In this document: in pieces, positions 1-7,746 of the stretch | Numbering within the stretch: position 1 is the first letter of the stretch | Layout of the letters: every line of letters starts with the position of its first letter | The notes under the pieces: generated by a model | The model's input: the letters and a program-made list of their open reading frames with translations, nothing else | Told to the model about the DNA's origin: nothing | Databases searched by the model: none | Made by a program: the position numbers and the translations under genes | DNA from: an uncultured delta proteobacterium | GTDB lineage: Bacteria > Desulfobacterota > Desulfovibrionia > Desulfovibrionales > Desulfovibrionaceae | NCBI GenBank assembly: GCA_903843965.1 | Contig: CAIMRY010000027.1 | Coordinates: 1 to 46,088 of the forward strand | Direction of reading: 5' to 3' | DNA length: 46,088 bases

Positions 1-41
1 CCCGGCATCCCACAAGGACGCCGGGCGGTTCTTTCGTTGGC
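1..41 (+). terminator. Rho-independent terminator of an upstream gene
   Basis: CCCGGC (1-6) pairs with GCCGGG (20-25), followed by cggttctttcgtt. The stem is cut by the window start. The right half recurs near-identically at 1758-1787, in the terminator downstream of the EAL-HDOD gene. Confidence 0.55.
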
Positions 42-125
42 GGCCGCGCGTTCAACACTACTCAATTCTACTTGATGGAGGGAGGGGGGAAATCTCCGGA
101 CCATTAGTTTAAGCTTGTCGTATAC

Positions 126-151
126 TTGACATCTGGCACTATTAGTATAAT
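126..151 (+). promoter_or_regulatory. Candidate promoter of the EAL-HDOD gene
   Basis: A perfect TTGACA (126-131) and a perfect TATAAT (146-151) lie in an AT-rich stretch, but they are only 14 bp apart instead of about 17. TATACTT occurs twice (121-127 and 161-167) around it. The consensus boxes are seen; promoter activity is inferred and the short spacer lowers confidence. Confidence 0.4.
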
Positions 152-223
152 CCAGACAAATATACTTATTAGTAGCGCGCTTGGGAGCACGGAATGCTCT
201 AACATTGCAAAGGAATGTTTCTT

Positions 224-1511
224 ATGCTGTCAACCAACCAACGACTAGATTCGAGTGCTTCATCGCGTACCAGGGATTATGTCATGGCTACCCAGCCGAT
301 CTTCTCAAGGGATATGGACATTTTCGCCCACGAATTGCTCTTTCGCAAATGTACTGGCGACGAGTGCGCCATCATTTCCGACTTTGATGACGCCACCAAC
401 AGCATCATTGCGGATGGATTTTCTCTGGCCTCCCAGCGTCTGGGGCAGAGGGACAAAGTGACGATCAACGTTGGCTACGACAACATCATGTCGCGGAATG
501 TACAGGCCCTTCCGTTTGACCGAGTGCTGCTTGAAATACCCGGGGACGCCCCGGCCACCGGTGAATTCCTGGGAGCGATCCGGGAACTCAGGGGTGCGGG
601 GTACCAATTTCTGTTGGATAACTATACCCCCGACAGTTCCGGCGGATGTGAATTTGTGCCCCTGGCGGATTACGTGAAGGTGTCCGTCACTGGACTCGAC
701 GGAAAGAGCGTGGCTCTCATTAAAAAGAGTCTGTCGGGCTGGAACGGCAAGATGGTGGCCACACGGATTGAGAGTTGGGAAGCCTATGAGGGCTGTAAAT
801 TTTTGGGGTTCGACTTCTTCCAAGGTTTCTTTTTCTCTTGCCCCAAGGACTTGGTGGGCAAGAAGATTTCGTCGTATCAAACTGCCAGACTCAATCTCCT
901 GCGCCTGCTTTCGGACGAAGACGCCAGACTTTCAAAGGTCGTGAAAATGGTTTCAACGGACCAGGCTTTAAGTGTTCGGCTGCTGCACTTCGTGAACTCT
1001 GTCGCGTGTTCACTGGGGGGCAGGGTTGATTCGCTGGAACGCGCGGCGGTGCTGGTGGGACTGAACACCTTGAAGAAGTGGGCCATGACGGCAGTGCTTT
1101 CTGACCTGGAATCCAGCGACAAGGGCGTTGAGCTCTCATGCAGGGCCATGCATGGGCGCATCTTTTTTGGGCATGCTGGCCGAGAAGAACTCCCTGGACG
1201 GTATCACTGGCGATACTCTGTATCTGCTCGGGTTGCTCAATAACGTGGACGCGCTCATGGGCATACAGATGGAAGAGATCTTGAATGACATGCCCCTGAA
1301 AGCCAACGTAAAAAATGCCCTGCTGCGCGATGCGGACGAGCCTCTCACCCGCTACCTTTGGCTGCTGGACGCAATTTGTCGCAACGAATGGGATGTAGCG
1401 CAGTCGCTCTTGCGGGATGTTGGGGTGCCACTGTCAAAGGCGGCCAAGATGTACATGCAGGCGGGACGAGATGTGGCAGAGCTGATGACGTCGATCTCGA
1501 AAGCACATTGA
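224..1511 (+). pseudogene. EAL-HDOD signalling protein (YuxH type), frameshifted
   Basis: A degenerate EAL domain is followed by an HDOD domain, the layout of YuxH-like signalling proteins. The N terminus carries QPIFSRDM and HELLFR; the usual EAL catalytic signature is eroded, so c-di-GMP hydrolysis is unlikely. LGFDFFQGFFFSCP closes the EAL part and the HDOD part starts near position 890. The frame opened at 224 runs to 1243. The last roughly 115 codons (AEKNSLDGI to SISKAH, stop at 1511) are in another frame. Removing one T from the T6 run at 1163-1168 joins them smoothly. ATG 224 is preferred over 215 because AAAGGA (209-214) is 9 bp from 224 but touches 215; the conserved domain starts at the Met at 284. 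The product is truncated, phase-variable, or the frameshift is a sequence error. Confidence 0.75.
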
Positions 1512-1732
1512 TCCTGATCCGGTTCACCTTGCTGGCCCCTCTTCACCACCGCTGAGCAAGCGCGGCTCCGTAATCTAAAGGTTCCCCTGATTGAACAGGG
1601 CCACGACATTTGCTGGCCCTTAGAACTCTTCAAGGAAGGCCAGAAATCCGACTGGGGCCCAGTTGCTCCGCGCAGAATCATGGAGCACTGCGGGAACGCC
1701 TTGGACAAATGCATGACCAGCAGTTTCACGCA
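1512..1732. other. Gap with no convincing gene
   Basis: About 220 bases lie between the EAL-HDOD stop and the terminator before the Nramp-like gene. From about 1518 the plus strand is open in the same frame as the HDOD tail and reads like a degraded protein (IEQGHDICWPLELF is typical), but it has no usable start or ribosome site. It may be a gene remnant; I cannot identify it. Confidence 0.3.
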
Positions 1733-1778
1733 GAACCGCCCAGCGTTCCTTGGGGAAGCCGGGCGGTTCGTTCGTTGT
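1733..1778. terminator. Terminator between convergent EAL-HDOD and Nramp-like genes
   Basis: GAACCGCCC (1733-1741) pairs with GGGCGGTTC (1761-1769), loop 19 nt, followed on the plus strand by gttcgtt. It can serve both the plus-strand gene ending at 1511 and the minus-strand gene ending at 1821. Its right half matches the terminator at the window start. Confidence 0.6.
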
Positions 1779-1820
1779 GGCCGCGCGGGCCGCAAAGGGC
1801 CTTTGCCGCCCGCCGGTTGT

Positions 1821-3107
1821 CTAATTGCCCATTATCCGCGCGATGAGCCCGGGGAAGACCATCTCCAGGGTCATCACCAGCGTCAGCCCCATGACGATGA
1901 CCACAGTGGCCCAGGCCACGGTGTTGAACACCGGCCCGTTGACGTAGTCGCCCATGAGGCGCTTGTCGTTGATGAGCTTGAGCATGAAGATGAGCACAAA
2001 GGGCAGCACCGCGCCATTCACCACCTGGGAGATGTACATGATGGCGATGAGCGGCGCGCCGGGCAGCAGGATGACCCCGGCGGACACGGCGATGATGATG
2101 GTGAACAGCCAGAAGAACTGCGGGGCCTCGCGGAAGTCCTTGTCCACGCCGAGCTCCCAGCCCAGCCCCTCGCAGATGTAGTAGGACGTGGACAGGGGCA
2201 GCACGCAGGCGGCGAAGAGCGAGGCGTTGAACAGGCCCACGGCGAACAGCCCGGTGGCGTAGCCGCCCACCAGCGGGGTCAGGGCCATGGCCGCGTCGGC
2301 TGCGGTGTTGACCGTGACCCCGGCCTTAAAGATGGTGGCGGCGCAGGCCACCACGATGAAGAAGGCCACGATGATGGCCATGAAGCAGCCCACGATGACA
2401 TCCAGCCTTGAGAAGGCGTAGTTCTCCTTGGTGATGCCCTTCTCCACAACGCTTGCCTGCTGGTAGAACTGCATCCACGGGGCGATGGTGGTGCCCACCA
2501 CGCCGATCATCATGGTCACGGAATCGGGGGTGACCTTGAAGTCCGGCACCACCGAGGCCTTGAGCACGTCGCCCCAGTCCGGCCCGGACATGAACGCGGC
2601 CACGGGATAGGCGATGTAGACCAGGCAGGCCACCAGGAAGACCTTCTCCACGATGCGGTAGGAGCCCTTGACGATGAGCAGCCAGACCACCACCGCGCCC
2701 AGCGGCACGGACACGTACTTGCTGATGCCGAAGAGCTCCATGCTGGCCGCGATGCCCGCGAACTCGCTCACGGTGTTGCCCAGGTTGGTCAACAGCAGGG
2801 CGATCATGACGTAGAAGGTGATCTTGACGCCAAAGCTCTCGCGGATCAGGTCGGACAGGCCCTTGCCCGTCACCGCGCCCATGCGCGCGCACATCTCCTG
2901 CACCACCACCAGCGCCACCGTTGTCGGCAGCATCATCCACAACAGCGAAAGCCCGAACTGGGCCCCGGCGAGCGAATAGGTGGTGATGCCGCCGGCGTCG
3001 TTGTCCACGTTGGCGGTGATGATGCCCGGTCCGAGCAGGGCCAGGAACATGAACACGTTCCGGCGGTTGAGCTTGCGCAGGGGCGCGATGATTTTTGCTG
3101 CGGTCAT
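1821..3107 (-). CDS. Nramp-family transporter with altered metal site
   Basis: A 428-aa inner-membrane protein of the Nramp/SLC11 fold, about 11 hydrophobic helices, expected to import divalent cations. It starts 21 bp after the MgtE-like gene behind GAGGG, so the two are co-transcribed. TM1 has GPGIITANVDNDAGGI where classical Nramps have DPGN: Asp37 is kept, the Asn position is Gly40. TM6 has TTIAPW (Ala209-Pro-Trp211) where classical Mn/Fe transporters have the metal-ligand Met of MPH. Loss of that Met is known to relax discrimination against Mg and Ca, so a Mg2+ or broad-range transporter, comparable to NRAMP-related Mg transporters, is more likely than a strict Mn/Fe importer. Substrate is inference; the fold is secure. 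Confidence 0.88.
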   Translation of the reverse strand: MTAAKIIAPLRKLNRRNVFMFLALLGPGIITANVDNDAGGITTYSLAGAQFGLSLLWMMLPTTVALVVVQEMCARMGAVTGKGLSDLIRESFGVKITFYVMIALLLTNLGNTVSEFAGIAASMELFGISKYVSVPLGAVVVWLLIVKGSYRIVEKVFLVACLVYIAYPVAAFMSGPDWGDVLKASVVPDFKVTPDSVTMMIGVVGTTIAPWMQFYQQASVVEKGITKENYAFSRLDVIVGCFMAIIVAFFIVVACAATIFKAGVTVNTAADAAMALTPLVGGYATGLFAVGLFNASLFAACVLPLSTSYYICEGLGWELGVDKDFREAPQFFWLFTIIIAVSAGVILLPGAPLIAIMYISQVVNGAVLPFVLIFMLKLINDKRLMGDYVNGPVFNTVAWATVVIVMGLTLVMTLEMVFPGLIARIMGN

Positions 3108-3128
3108 TGTACCCTCACCCGGCTGACG

Positions 3129-4406
3129 CTAGAACTTGCGCAGGGCCTTGTACTGTTTCCAGCGCAGGGCAAAGGGCAGAAAATGTTCCAGGATGTCGTC
3201 TGCGGACACGATGCCCGCCATCTTGCCGTCCTCTTCCAGCACAGGCACGGCGGCCAGCTTGTACTGCACCACCAGCTCGAAGACCTCGTCCAGGGCCGAG
3301 TCCACATGCACGCTCTTGGGGTTGCGGCTCATGACCTCGGACACGGGGGTGTCGCCGGGGGTCAGCAGCAGGCGCTTTAAGCTCAGCACGCCGAAGAGCT
3401 GCTCCGCCGCGTCCAGCACGTATACATAATAGATGTTGTCGACCTCGGCCGCCATCAGGCGCACCTGGATCATGGCGTCGTCCACTGTGGCGTCGGGCGC
3501 GACGAAAAGATATTCGTTGTTCATCAGGCCGCCTGCGGAGTCGTCCTCGTGCTCCAGCAGCTCCTGGACCTTTTCGGCGTCCTCGGGGTCCATGTGCGAC
3601 AAAAGCTCCTGGGCCTTCTCGTCGGACAGCTCGGCCAGCAGGTCGGCGGCCTCGTCCGGGGGCATCTCCTCCAGCACGTCGGCCGCGTGGGCGCTTTCCA
3701 GCTGACTCAGCACGCGGCTGGAGTCCTCAGGCTCCATCTCGCCCAGGGCCTCGCCCGCCACGTCCATGTCGAGCGAGTTCAGCACCGCCGAGACGTTCTG
3801 ATGCGGCAGCTGGGAAATGATGTGCGCCAGGTCCGCCGGGTGCAGGTCCGAGAGCTTGTCCCGGGTCACGGTCAGGGTCAGCCGCGAAAGGTTTGCGCCC
3901 AGGGGCTGCACAAACAGCCAGTCGATCTCCTTGCGCGCCAGGGTGCGGTGCAGCACCCCGCCCAGAAAGTCCCAGGCGTTGAGGTAGCCCAGGCGGCGCA
4001 GCACGCCCCGGAAGCCCACGTCGACCGTGGCCAGGCACAGGTCGTCCTGCACCAACCGCAGCTTCAGGTCATTGACGCGCACCACGCGGGCGCCGTCCAC
4101 GTCCACGATCTGCTTGTCCATGATGTCACGACGCATGAGCACCTCGTCCTCCAGCTCGGGCACGTCGCCTGCGTCGTGCAGTTCGCCCTTGAGCGAGACC
4201 ACCACGTGGTTGAACAGGGCGATGTCGGGCCAGGGCACGCGGCGAATGCGTCCGGCCTTGCGCACCAGCAGGTGCTTCACCAGGGGCAAGGACTCGCCGG
4301 GGCTCATGGCCACGTCCCACAGGGTGCCGATCTCTTGGCCGGACTGGCTGATGACCGGGCGGTCCAGCACCGCGCTCAGAAAGATGCCGCTGTCAGGCTG
4401 GGTCAT
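3129..4406 (-). CDS. MgtE cytosolic-domain protein (PRC-MgtE_N-CBS), no pore
   Basis: A 425-aa soluble protein built like the cytosolic half of a Mg2+ channel. Residues 8-75 and about 95-140 look like PRC-barrel repeats, 185-295 form the acidic helical MgtE_N superhelix (repeated PPDEAADLL and MDPEDAEKV type motifs), and 300-412 are two CBS domains. It ends at KQYKALRKF where MgtE would enter its membrane pore; no transmembrane segment exists. ATG 4406 has GGAGG 5 bp upstream. In MgtE the N and CBS domains sense Mg2+. Here, next to an Nramp-like transporter, the protein may be a trans-acting Mg2+ sensor for that transporter (inference). An in-frame GTG at 4643 would add a low-complexity 79-residue N terminus but overlaps the SD of the leader ORF. 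Confidence 0.85.
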   Translation of the reverse strand: MTQPDSGIFLSAVLDRPVISQSGQEIGTLWDVAMSPGESLPLVKHLLVRKAGRIRRVPWPDIALFNHVVVSLKGELHDAGDVPELEDEVLMRRDIMDKQIVDVDGARVVRVNDLKLRLVQDDLCLATVDVGFRGVLRRLGYLNAWDFLGGVLHRTLARKEIDWLFVQPLGANLSRLTLTVTRDKLSDLHPADLAHIISQLPHQNVSAVLNSLDMDVAGEALGEMEPEDSSRVLSQLESAHAADVLEEMPPDEAADLLAELSDEKAQELLSHMDPEDAEKVQELLEHEDDSAGGLMNNEYLFVAPDATVDDAMIQVRLMAAEVDNIYYVYVLDAAEQLFGVLSLKRLLLTPGDTPVSEVMSRNPKSVHVDSALDEVFELVVQYKLAAVPVLEEDGKMAGIVSADDILEHFLPFALRWKQYKALRKF

Positions 4407-4636
4407 GCGGGCCTCCGGGCTGTTCCGGTGGGGTGCGGGAAGCAAGGCGCGCCAAGAGACCTGGCCGCCAGCGCCAGCCCCGGCACGGGTGCGGGCGCAG
4501 CTGTCGTTGCCGCCGCAGGGCCAAGATGGGCAGGACCGGCCTGGACAGGACCATGAACAGGACCGGCCTGGGCCAGGCTGCGGACCGGCCTGGGAAGGCG
4601 CGCCAGCTTTGGAAACCGGATGTGGGTGTGCTTCAT
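4403..4636 (-). CDS. Candidate proline-rich leader ORF upstream of the MgtE-like gene
   Basis: A 77-codon ORF with an excellent ribosome site (AGGAGG, 6 bp, ATG) whose stop overlaps the MgtE-like start as ATGA, so it is placed for translational coupling. The peptide starts MKHTHIRFPKLARLPRPV and has 14 prolines in 77 residues, with Gly/Ala/Pro repeats in the middle. No domain is recognised. Proline-rich leader peptides control enterobacterial Mg transporter genes (mgtL-mgtA), and this ORF precedes a Mg-type locus, so a sensing leader is possible. High GC alone favours Pro/Ala codons, and the middle is made of a tandem DNA repeat (4531-4593), so translation is unproven. Confidence 0.4.
   Translation of the reverse strand: MKHTHIRFPKLARLPRPVRSLAQAGPVHGPVQAGPAHLGPAAATTAAPAPVPGLALAARSLGAPCFPHPTGTARRPA
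4531..4593. repeat. Degenerate short tandem repeat (15/12 bp)
   Basis: caggaccggcctgga (4531-4545), a 12-bp variant (4546-4557) and caggaccggcctggg (4558-4572) are followed by a further ggaccggcctggg copy. Unit lengths are multiples of three, so the leader ORF frame is kept across the array. Confidence 0.6.
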
Positions 4637-4652
4637 CGGCCACCTCCTGTGT

Positions 4653-4679
4653 GCGTCGCCAGCATTACAGCGGCGACGC
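4653..4679. promoter_or_regulatory. Inverted repeat upstream of the Mg-type operon
   Basis: GCGTCGCC (4653-4660) and GGCGACGC (4672-4679) form a perfect 8-bp stem with an 11-nt loop, ending 9 bp before the leader ORF's AGGAGG on the minus strand. It could be an operator or an mRNA hairpin. No recognised M-box or other riboswitch signature is visible. Confidence 0.45.
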
Positions 4680-4982
4680 GTCAGGGGCGGCCCAGACTGC
4701 GCTATGGGCGCGGGAAGGGCGGCTTCAGACGCGAGCAGCCGGACGTGCGGACAACTCGGATTCGCTTGCGTTTTTAAAAAAGTAAAGCTGATTCAAGCAC
4801 TTACTTTGTGGGTCGTCCATCATTTCCCTCAAAACGTTTCAGTTGACCGTCATAGCATTAGACCTGGGCGCTGGAGACTGTCAACTGCGGGTATGCAACG
4901 ATCGTGTGACAGTCCGGCGCGGCCTTTGCGGATTTCCGGCGGAGCCGGGGGCTGTTCATGACGCTGCCCTGGAGCTGCGCCA
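4680..4982. other. Intergenic gap before the Mg-type operon
   Basis: About 300 bp with no convincing gene between the operon leader and the tatA terminators. The stretch around 4770-4860 is AT-rich and probably holds the minus-strand promoter of the leader/MgtE-like/Nramp operon. A weak TTGAAT box is visible on the minus strand, without a clear -10. Confidence 0.3.
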
Positions 4983-5082
4983 ACGGCAAAAGCCGGAAGT
5001 CCGCATGGGCGCGGACTCCGGCCTCTTCCCTGCCGCTGCAAAGCGCGCGCCGGGACAAGGCCCCGGCTGGCGGTGCAGCGGC
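4983..5082 (-). terminator. Two hairpins downstream of tatA
   Basis: GCCGCTGCA (5032-5040) pairs with TGCAGCGGC (5074-5082), with an inner GCCGGG/CCCGGC stem. A second stem pairs 4993-5004 with 5011-5021 (11 bp, one bulged A), followed on the minus strand by cttttgcc. Together they make a plausible terminator for tatA. Confidence 0.5.
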
Positions 5083-5085
5083 GAA

Positions 5086-5280
5086 CTATTTCTTGGTCTG
5101 CGTCTGCTGGGTGGTCTGCTGCGCAGCCGGATCGGCGATGCCGTCCAGGCCCTTGCGCAGTTCGCGGATGCTCTTGCCGATGCTGGCGCCAAGCTGCGGC
5201 AGCTTGTTCGGGCCGAAGATGAACAGGGCGATGACCACGATCAGCAACAGGTGCGTGGGCTGTAAAAGCTGTCCGAACAT
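5086..5280 (-). CDS. tatA: Sec-independent translocase subunit TatA/TatE
   Basis: A 64-aa TatA-type protein of the twin-arginine pathway, which exports folded, often cofactor-loaded proteins such as periplasmic hydrogenases. The single N-terminal transmembrane helix (about residues 7-22, THLLLIVVIALFIFG) is followed by the conserved FGPNKLPQLG hinge and an amphipathic helix (SIGKSIRELRKGL), then a Gln/Thr/Lys-rich tail. ATG 5280 has GGAGG 7 bp upstream; a 12-residue in-frame extension without support was rejected. tatB and tatC are not next to it, so it is a solitary tatA. TatA versus TatE cannot be separated from sequence alone. Confidence 0.9.
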   Translation of the reverse strand: MFGQLLQPTHLLLIVVIALFIFGPNKLPQLGASIGKSIRELRKGLDGIADPAAQQTTQQTQTKK

Positions 5281-5537
5281 GGCGGTTCCTCCGTGTCCCC
5301 TTGGAGCTGCGGGCATCTGTCGCGCCCGGGTCCAGGGGTGGGCTTGCGCCGGTTTCCGGCATTCTCCGGTCGGCGCGTCGGTTCGGGGTGTCTGTGGGGA
5401 ACAATGTCCAACAGGGACGGTACGTTCTCAAACCTGGCGCGCTGGCCCCGCCTGGGGGCGGGCCTTTCGCGCATGGCGGGAGTTACAGCGAACCGTCGCC
5501 CCCGTCAAGACGCATCTTGCCCAAACCCAGGCCGCGC

Positions 5538-5804
5538 TTACTCGTAGTGGGTCCACAGGCGCAGGACCTTCACCGTCCTCAATTCCTCAAGCACCTGATA
5601 GACCAGACGGTGCTGGATGTTGATGCGCCGGGAATATGCGCCCGCGAGATCGCCCAACAATTTTTCGTAGGGCGGCGGCGACTGGAAGGGATTGACCTTG
5701 AGCACACCCAGAAGCCGCTGGGCCTGGGCCTTGAGCCCGCACTGGGCAATCCTCTGCGCGTCCTTTGCGGCCTGCCGGGTGAACACCAGCCGCCAGTCGT
5801 TCAC
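5538..5804 (-). CDS. Toxin of the Txe/YoeB family (RelE superfamily)
   Basis: An 88-aa protein matching YoeB/Txe ribosome-dependent mRNA endonucleases. It has the WRLVFTRQAAKDAQR start, the PPPYEKL segment, the SRRINIQHRLVYQV core with its catalytic-region Arg, and the C-terminal LWTHYE, equivalent to the family's essential terminal His-Tyr. Its start overlaps the antitoxin stop by 4 bp (ATGA), the usual antitoxin-first order. Length fits the family and no key residue is missing, so it is probably active and held by the antitoxin. Confidence 0.9.
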   Translation of the reverse strand: MNDWRLVFTRQAAKDAQRIAQCGLKAQAQRLLGVLKVNPFQSPPPYEKLLGDLAGAYSRRINIQHRLVYQVLEELRTVKVLRLWTHYE

Positions 5805-6043
5805 CAGCCGGGCTCCTCAGCGCACTCCTCCACGGGCGTGGCCAGCCCCTCGCGGATGGCTTCACGCATGCCCGGCACCGAAAGCAGGTGCATGGTCTCC
5901 TGGATGGCCCGCCAGTCGTCCTCGGCAACGAGCACGGCCGTGCTCCGCTTGCCAACGATCTGCACGGGGTCATGGGTCTGCGTCACCTCGTCCACGAGGG
6001 TGTAAAGCCGCTTGCGGGCCTCTGATGCCGTGAGTGTTGTCAT
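5801..6043 (-). CDS. Phd/YefM-type antitoxin
   Basis: An 80-aa antitoxin paired with the YoeB-like toxin. The N terminus (MTTLTASEARKRLYTLVDEV) is the Phd/YefM DNA-binding fold, followed by VGKRSTAVLVAEDDW typical of the family. The C-terminal part, rich in acidic residues, should wrap the toxin. ATG 6043 is chosen because the family motif begins there; a 16-residue upstream extension runs through the operator. The palindrome at 6052-6088 just upstream is the likely autoregulatory site for the antitoxin and the complex. Confidence 0.88.
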   Translation of the reverse strand: MTTLTASEARKRLYTLVDEVTQTHDPVQIVGKRSTAVLVAEDDWRAIQETMHLLSVPGMREAIREGLATPVEECAEEPGW

Positions 6044-6051
6044 GGGCGCGA

Positions 6052-6088
6052 CCCCCTGTCGTACGCCATTGCGTACGCGAACAGGGGG
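6052..6088. promoter_or_regulatory. Palindromic operator of the toxin-antitoxin operon
   Basis: CGTACGC (6060-6066), CATT, GCGTACG (6071-6077) is a perfect 7-bp inverted repeat. It is nested inside an outer pair CCCCCTGT / ACAGGGGG. It lies directly upstream of the antitoxin ATG and has GTAC cores as in YefM-type operators. Binding is inferred. Confidence 0.6.
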
Positions 6089-6112
6089 CACACAGTCAAG
6101 AGGCCGGGCAGG

Positions 6113-7114
6113 CTACAGCAGTCCGTCCCCGCCGCCGTCCATGCGCATCTTCAGATGCTGGTAGGCCTTGGCCGTGGCCACGCGACCGCGCGGGGTGCGC
6201 TTGATGAACCCGCACTGGATCAGGAAGGGCTCGTAAATGTCCTCGATGGTGCGCGATTCCTCGGAGCAGGCCACGGCGATGGTCTTCACCCCCACCGGCC
6301 CGCCGCTGAACTGGTTGACGATGAGCGAGAGGATCTTGCGGTCCATCTGGTCCAGGCCGAAGGGGTCCACGTCGAGCTTGTCCAGCGAGTCCTCGGCCAG
6401 GGCCTTGTCCACCATGGCCTGGCCTTGCACCAGGGCGTAGTCGCGGATGCGGCGCAAGAGCCGCCCGGCGATGCGCGGGGTCCCGCGCGACCTGCGCCCG
6501 ATGGCCCAGGCCCCGTCCTCGGTGATCTGGACGCCCAGGATGCCCGCCGCGCGCAGGACGATGCGCGAGAGTTCCTCCGGCGCGTAGAACTCCAGGCGGA
6601 ACACGCAGCCGAAGCGGTCGCGCAGGGGCGAGGTCAAAAGCCCCACGCGGGTGGTGGCGCCAACGAGGGTAAACGGCTCAAGATCAATTTTGACCGTGCG
6701 CGCGCCCGGCCCCTGGCCGATGATCAGATCGATCTTGTAATCCTCCATGGCGGGGTACAAAATTTCCTCCACAGTGGCGGGCATGCGGTGGATCTCGTCG
6801 ATGAACAGGATGTCGTGGCGCGAGAGGTTGGTCAGGATGGCCGCCAGGTCGCCCACGCGCTCCAGCACCGGGCCGGAGGTGGAGACCATGTTCACGCCGA
6901 GTTCCGAGGCCATGATCTGCGCCAGCGTGGTCTTGCCCAGGCCGGGGTTGCCGGAAAAAAGCGTGTGGTCCAGCGCCTTGCCGCGTTCCCGCGCCGCTTG
7001 TATGAACACGCCGAGGTTGGCGCGCAGGTCGTCCTGGCCGATGAAATCCGCAAGCCGCTGGGGCCGGATGGTGTCGTCCGCCAGGGGATGTTTCTTGGCC
7101 GCCTCGTCGCTCAT
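6113..7114 (-). CDS. ruvB: Holliday junction branch-migration helicase RuvB
   Basis: A 333-aa AAA+ motor that drives branch migration of Holliday junctions with RuvA. Walker A is GNPGLGKTT (55-63), Walker B ends DEIH (106-109), sensor region [11 protein letters not shown], arginine-finger segment SPLRDRFG, and a C-terminal winged helix ending in TPRGRVAT. Length is standard. The gene follows ruvA by 12 bp and ruvC/yebC lie upstream on the same strand, the typical resolvasome operon. The toxin-antitoxin pair starts about 70 bp downstream. Confidence 0.97.
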   Translation of the reverse strand: MSDEAAKKHPLADDTIRPQRLADFIGQDDLRANLGVFIQAARERGKALDHTLFSGNPGLGKTTLAQIMASELGVNMVSTSGPVLERVGDLAAILTNLSRHDILFIDEIHRMPATVEEILYPAMEDYKIDLIIGQGPGARTVKIDLEPFTLVGATTRVGLLTSPLRDRFGCVFRLEFYAPEELSRIVLRAAGILGVQITEDGAWAIGRRSRGTPRIAGRLLRRIRDYALVQGQAMVDKALAEDSLDKLDVDPFGLDQMDRKILSLIVNQFSGGPVGVKTIAVACSEESRTIEDIYEPFLIQCGFIKRTPRGRVATAKAYQHLKMRMDGGGDGLL

Positions 7115-7126
7115 GCTCCGCCCGTC

Positions 7127-7738
7127 CTACGACCGCGCCGCCGCGATCTTCTTCAGGGCCACCCGCAGGGCTGCGGAGGCGTCGATGTCCGGCTCGGCGT
7201 CAAAGATGTCCTTCATCATGCCACGCGCCTCGTCCTCGGTGTAGCCCAGGGCCTTCATGCCGGCCAGGGCGTCGAAATACTCGCTGTGGGGCTGCTCCTG
7301 GGCCGGGCCTGCGGTGAGCGGCCCGGTCTTGATGCCCGCCACCTTGTCCTTGAGCTTCCACATGATCTCGCGGGCGGACTTGGGGCCGATGCCGGGCACC
7401 GTGGCCAGCATGTCGGCGTCTTCGCGCAGGACCAGCTCGCGCAGATGGTCGGGCCGGAAGTGCGAGAGGATGGCCAGCGCCTTTTTCGGCCCCAGCTTGT
7501 CGATGCCAATGAGCAGGCGGAACAGGTCGCGGTCGTCGTGTGCGAGAAAGCCGTAGAGGTCCAGGGCGTCCTCGCGCACGATGAGGTGTGTGAAGAGCAT
7601 GACCTCCCCGCCCTTGGGCGGCAGGCCGACCAGCGCGGTGGTGGGCAGGGCGATGTCGTAGCCCACCCCGCCGGGGGTGAGCAGCACGCAGCCCTTGCCG
7701 GTGATTTCCAGCAGGCGGCCTTCGATGTAGGCGATCAT
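7127..7738 (-). CDS. ruvA: Holliday junction DNA-binding protein RuvA
   Basis: A 203-aa tetrameric junction-binding subunit of RuvAB. The OB-fold N terminus (MIAYIEGRLLEITGKGCVLL, GVGYDIALP) is followed by two helix-hairpin-helix motifs, IGIDKLGPKKALAIL and VPGIGPKSAREIMW, and a C-terminal RuvB-binding domain (FDALAGMKALGYTEDEA). The start is ATG with GGAGG. The upstream gap to ruvC holds three 18-bp tandem repeats ending just before this ribosome site. Confidence 0.97.
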   Translation of the reverse strand: MIAYIEGRLLEITGKGCVLLTPGGVGYDIALPTTALVGLPPKGGEVMLFTHLIVREDALDLYGFLAHDDRDLFRLLIGIDKLGPKKALAILSHFRPDHLRELVLREDADMLATVPGIGPKSAREIMWKLKDKVAGIKTGPLTAGPAQEQPHSEYFDALAGMKALGYTEDEARGMMKDIFDAEPDIDASAALRVALKKIAAARS

Positions 7739-7746
7739 GCGGCCTC

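Noticed and set aside
1518-1740. Possible gene remnant downstream of the EAL-HDOD gene
   Set aside because: Open in one frame and protein-like, but without a start codon, ribosome site or recognisable family; not listed as a gene.
3549-4556. Plus-strand frame opposite the MgtE-like gene
   Set aside because: Low-complexity His/Gln/Val protein antisense to a well-supported gene.
4407-4643. N-terminal 79-residue extension of the MgtE-like protein from GTG 4643
   Set aside because: The GTG overlaps the AGGAGG of the leader ORF, the extension is low complexity, and ATG 4406 has its own GGAGG and matches the domain start.
4640-4870. M-box (ykoK) Mg2+ riboswitch before the Mg-type operon
   Set aside because: No match to the conserved M-box core could be seen on the minus strand; only one simple hairpin is evident.
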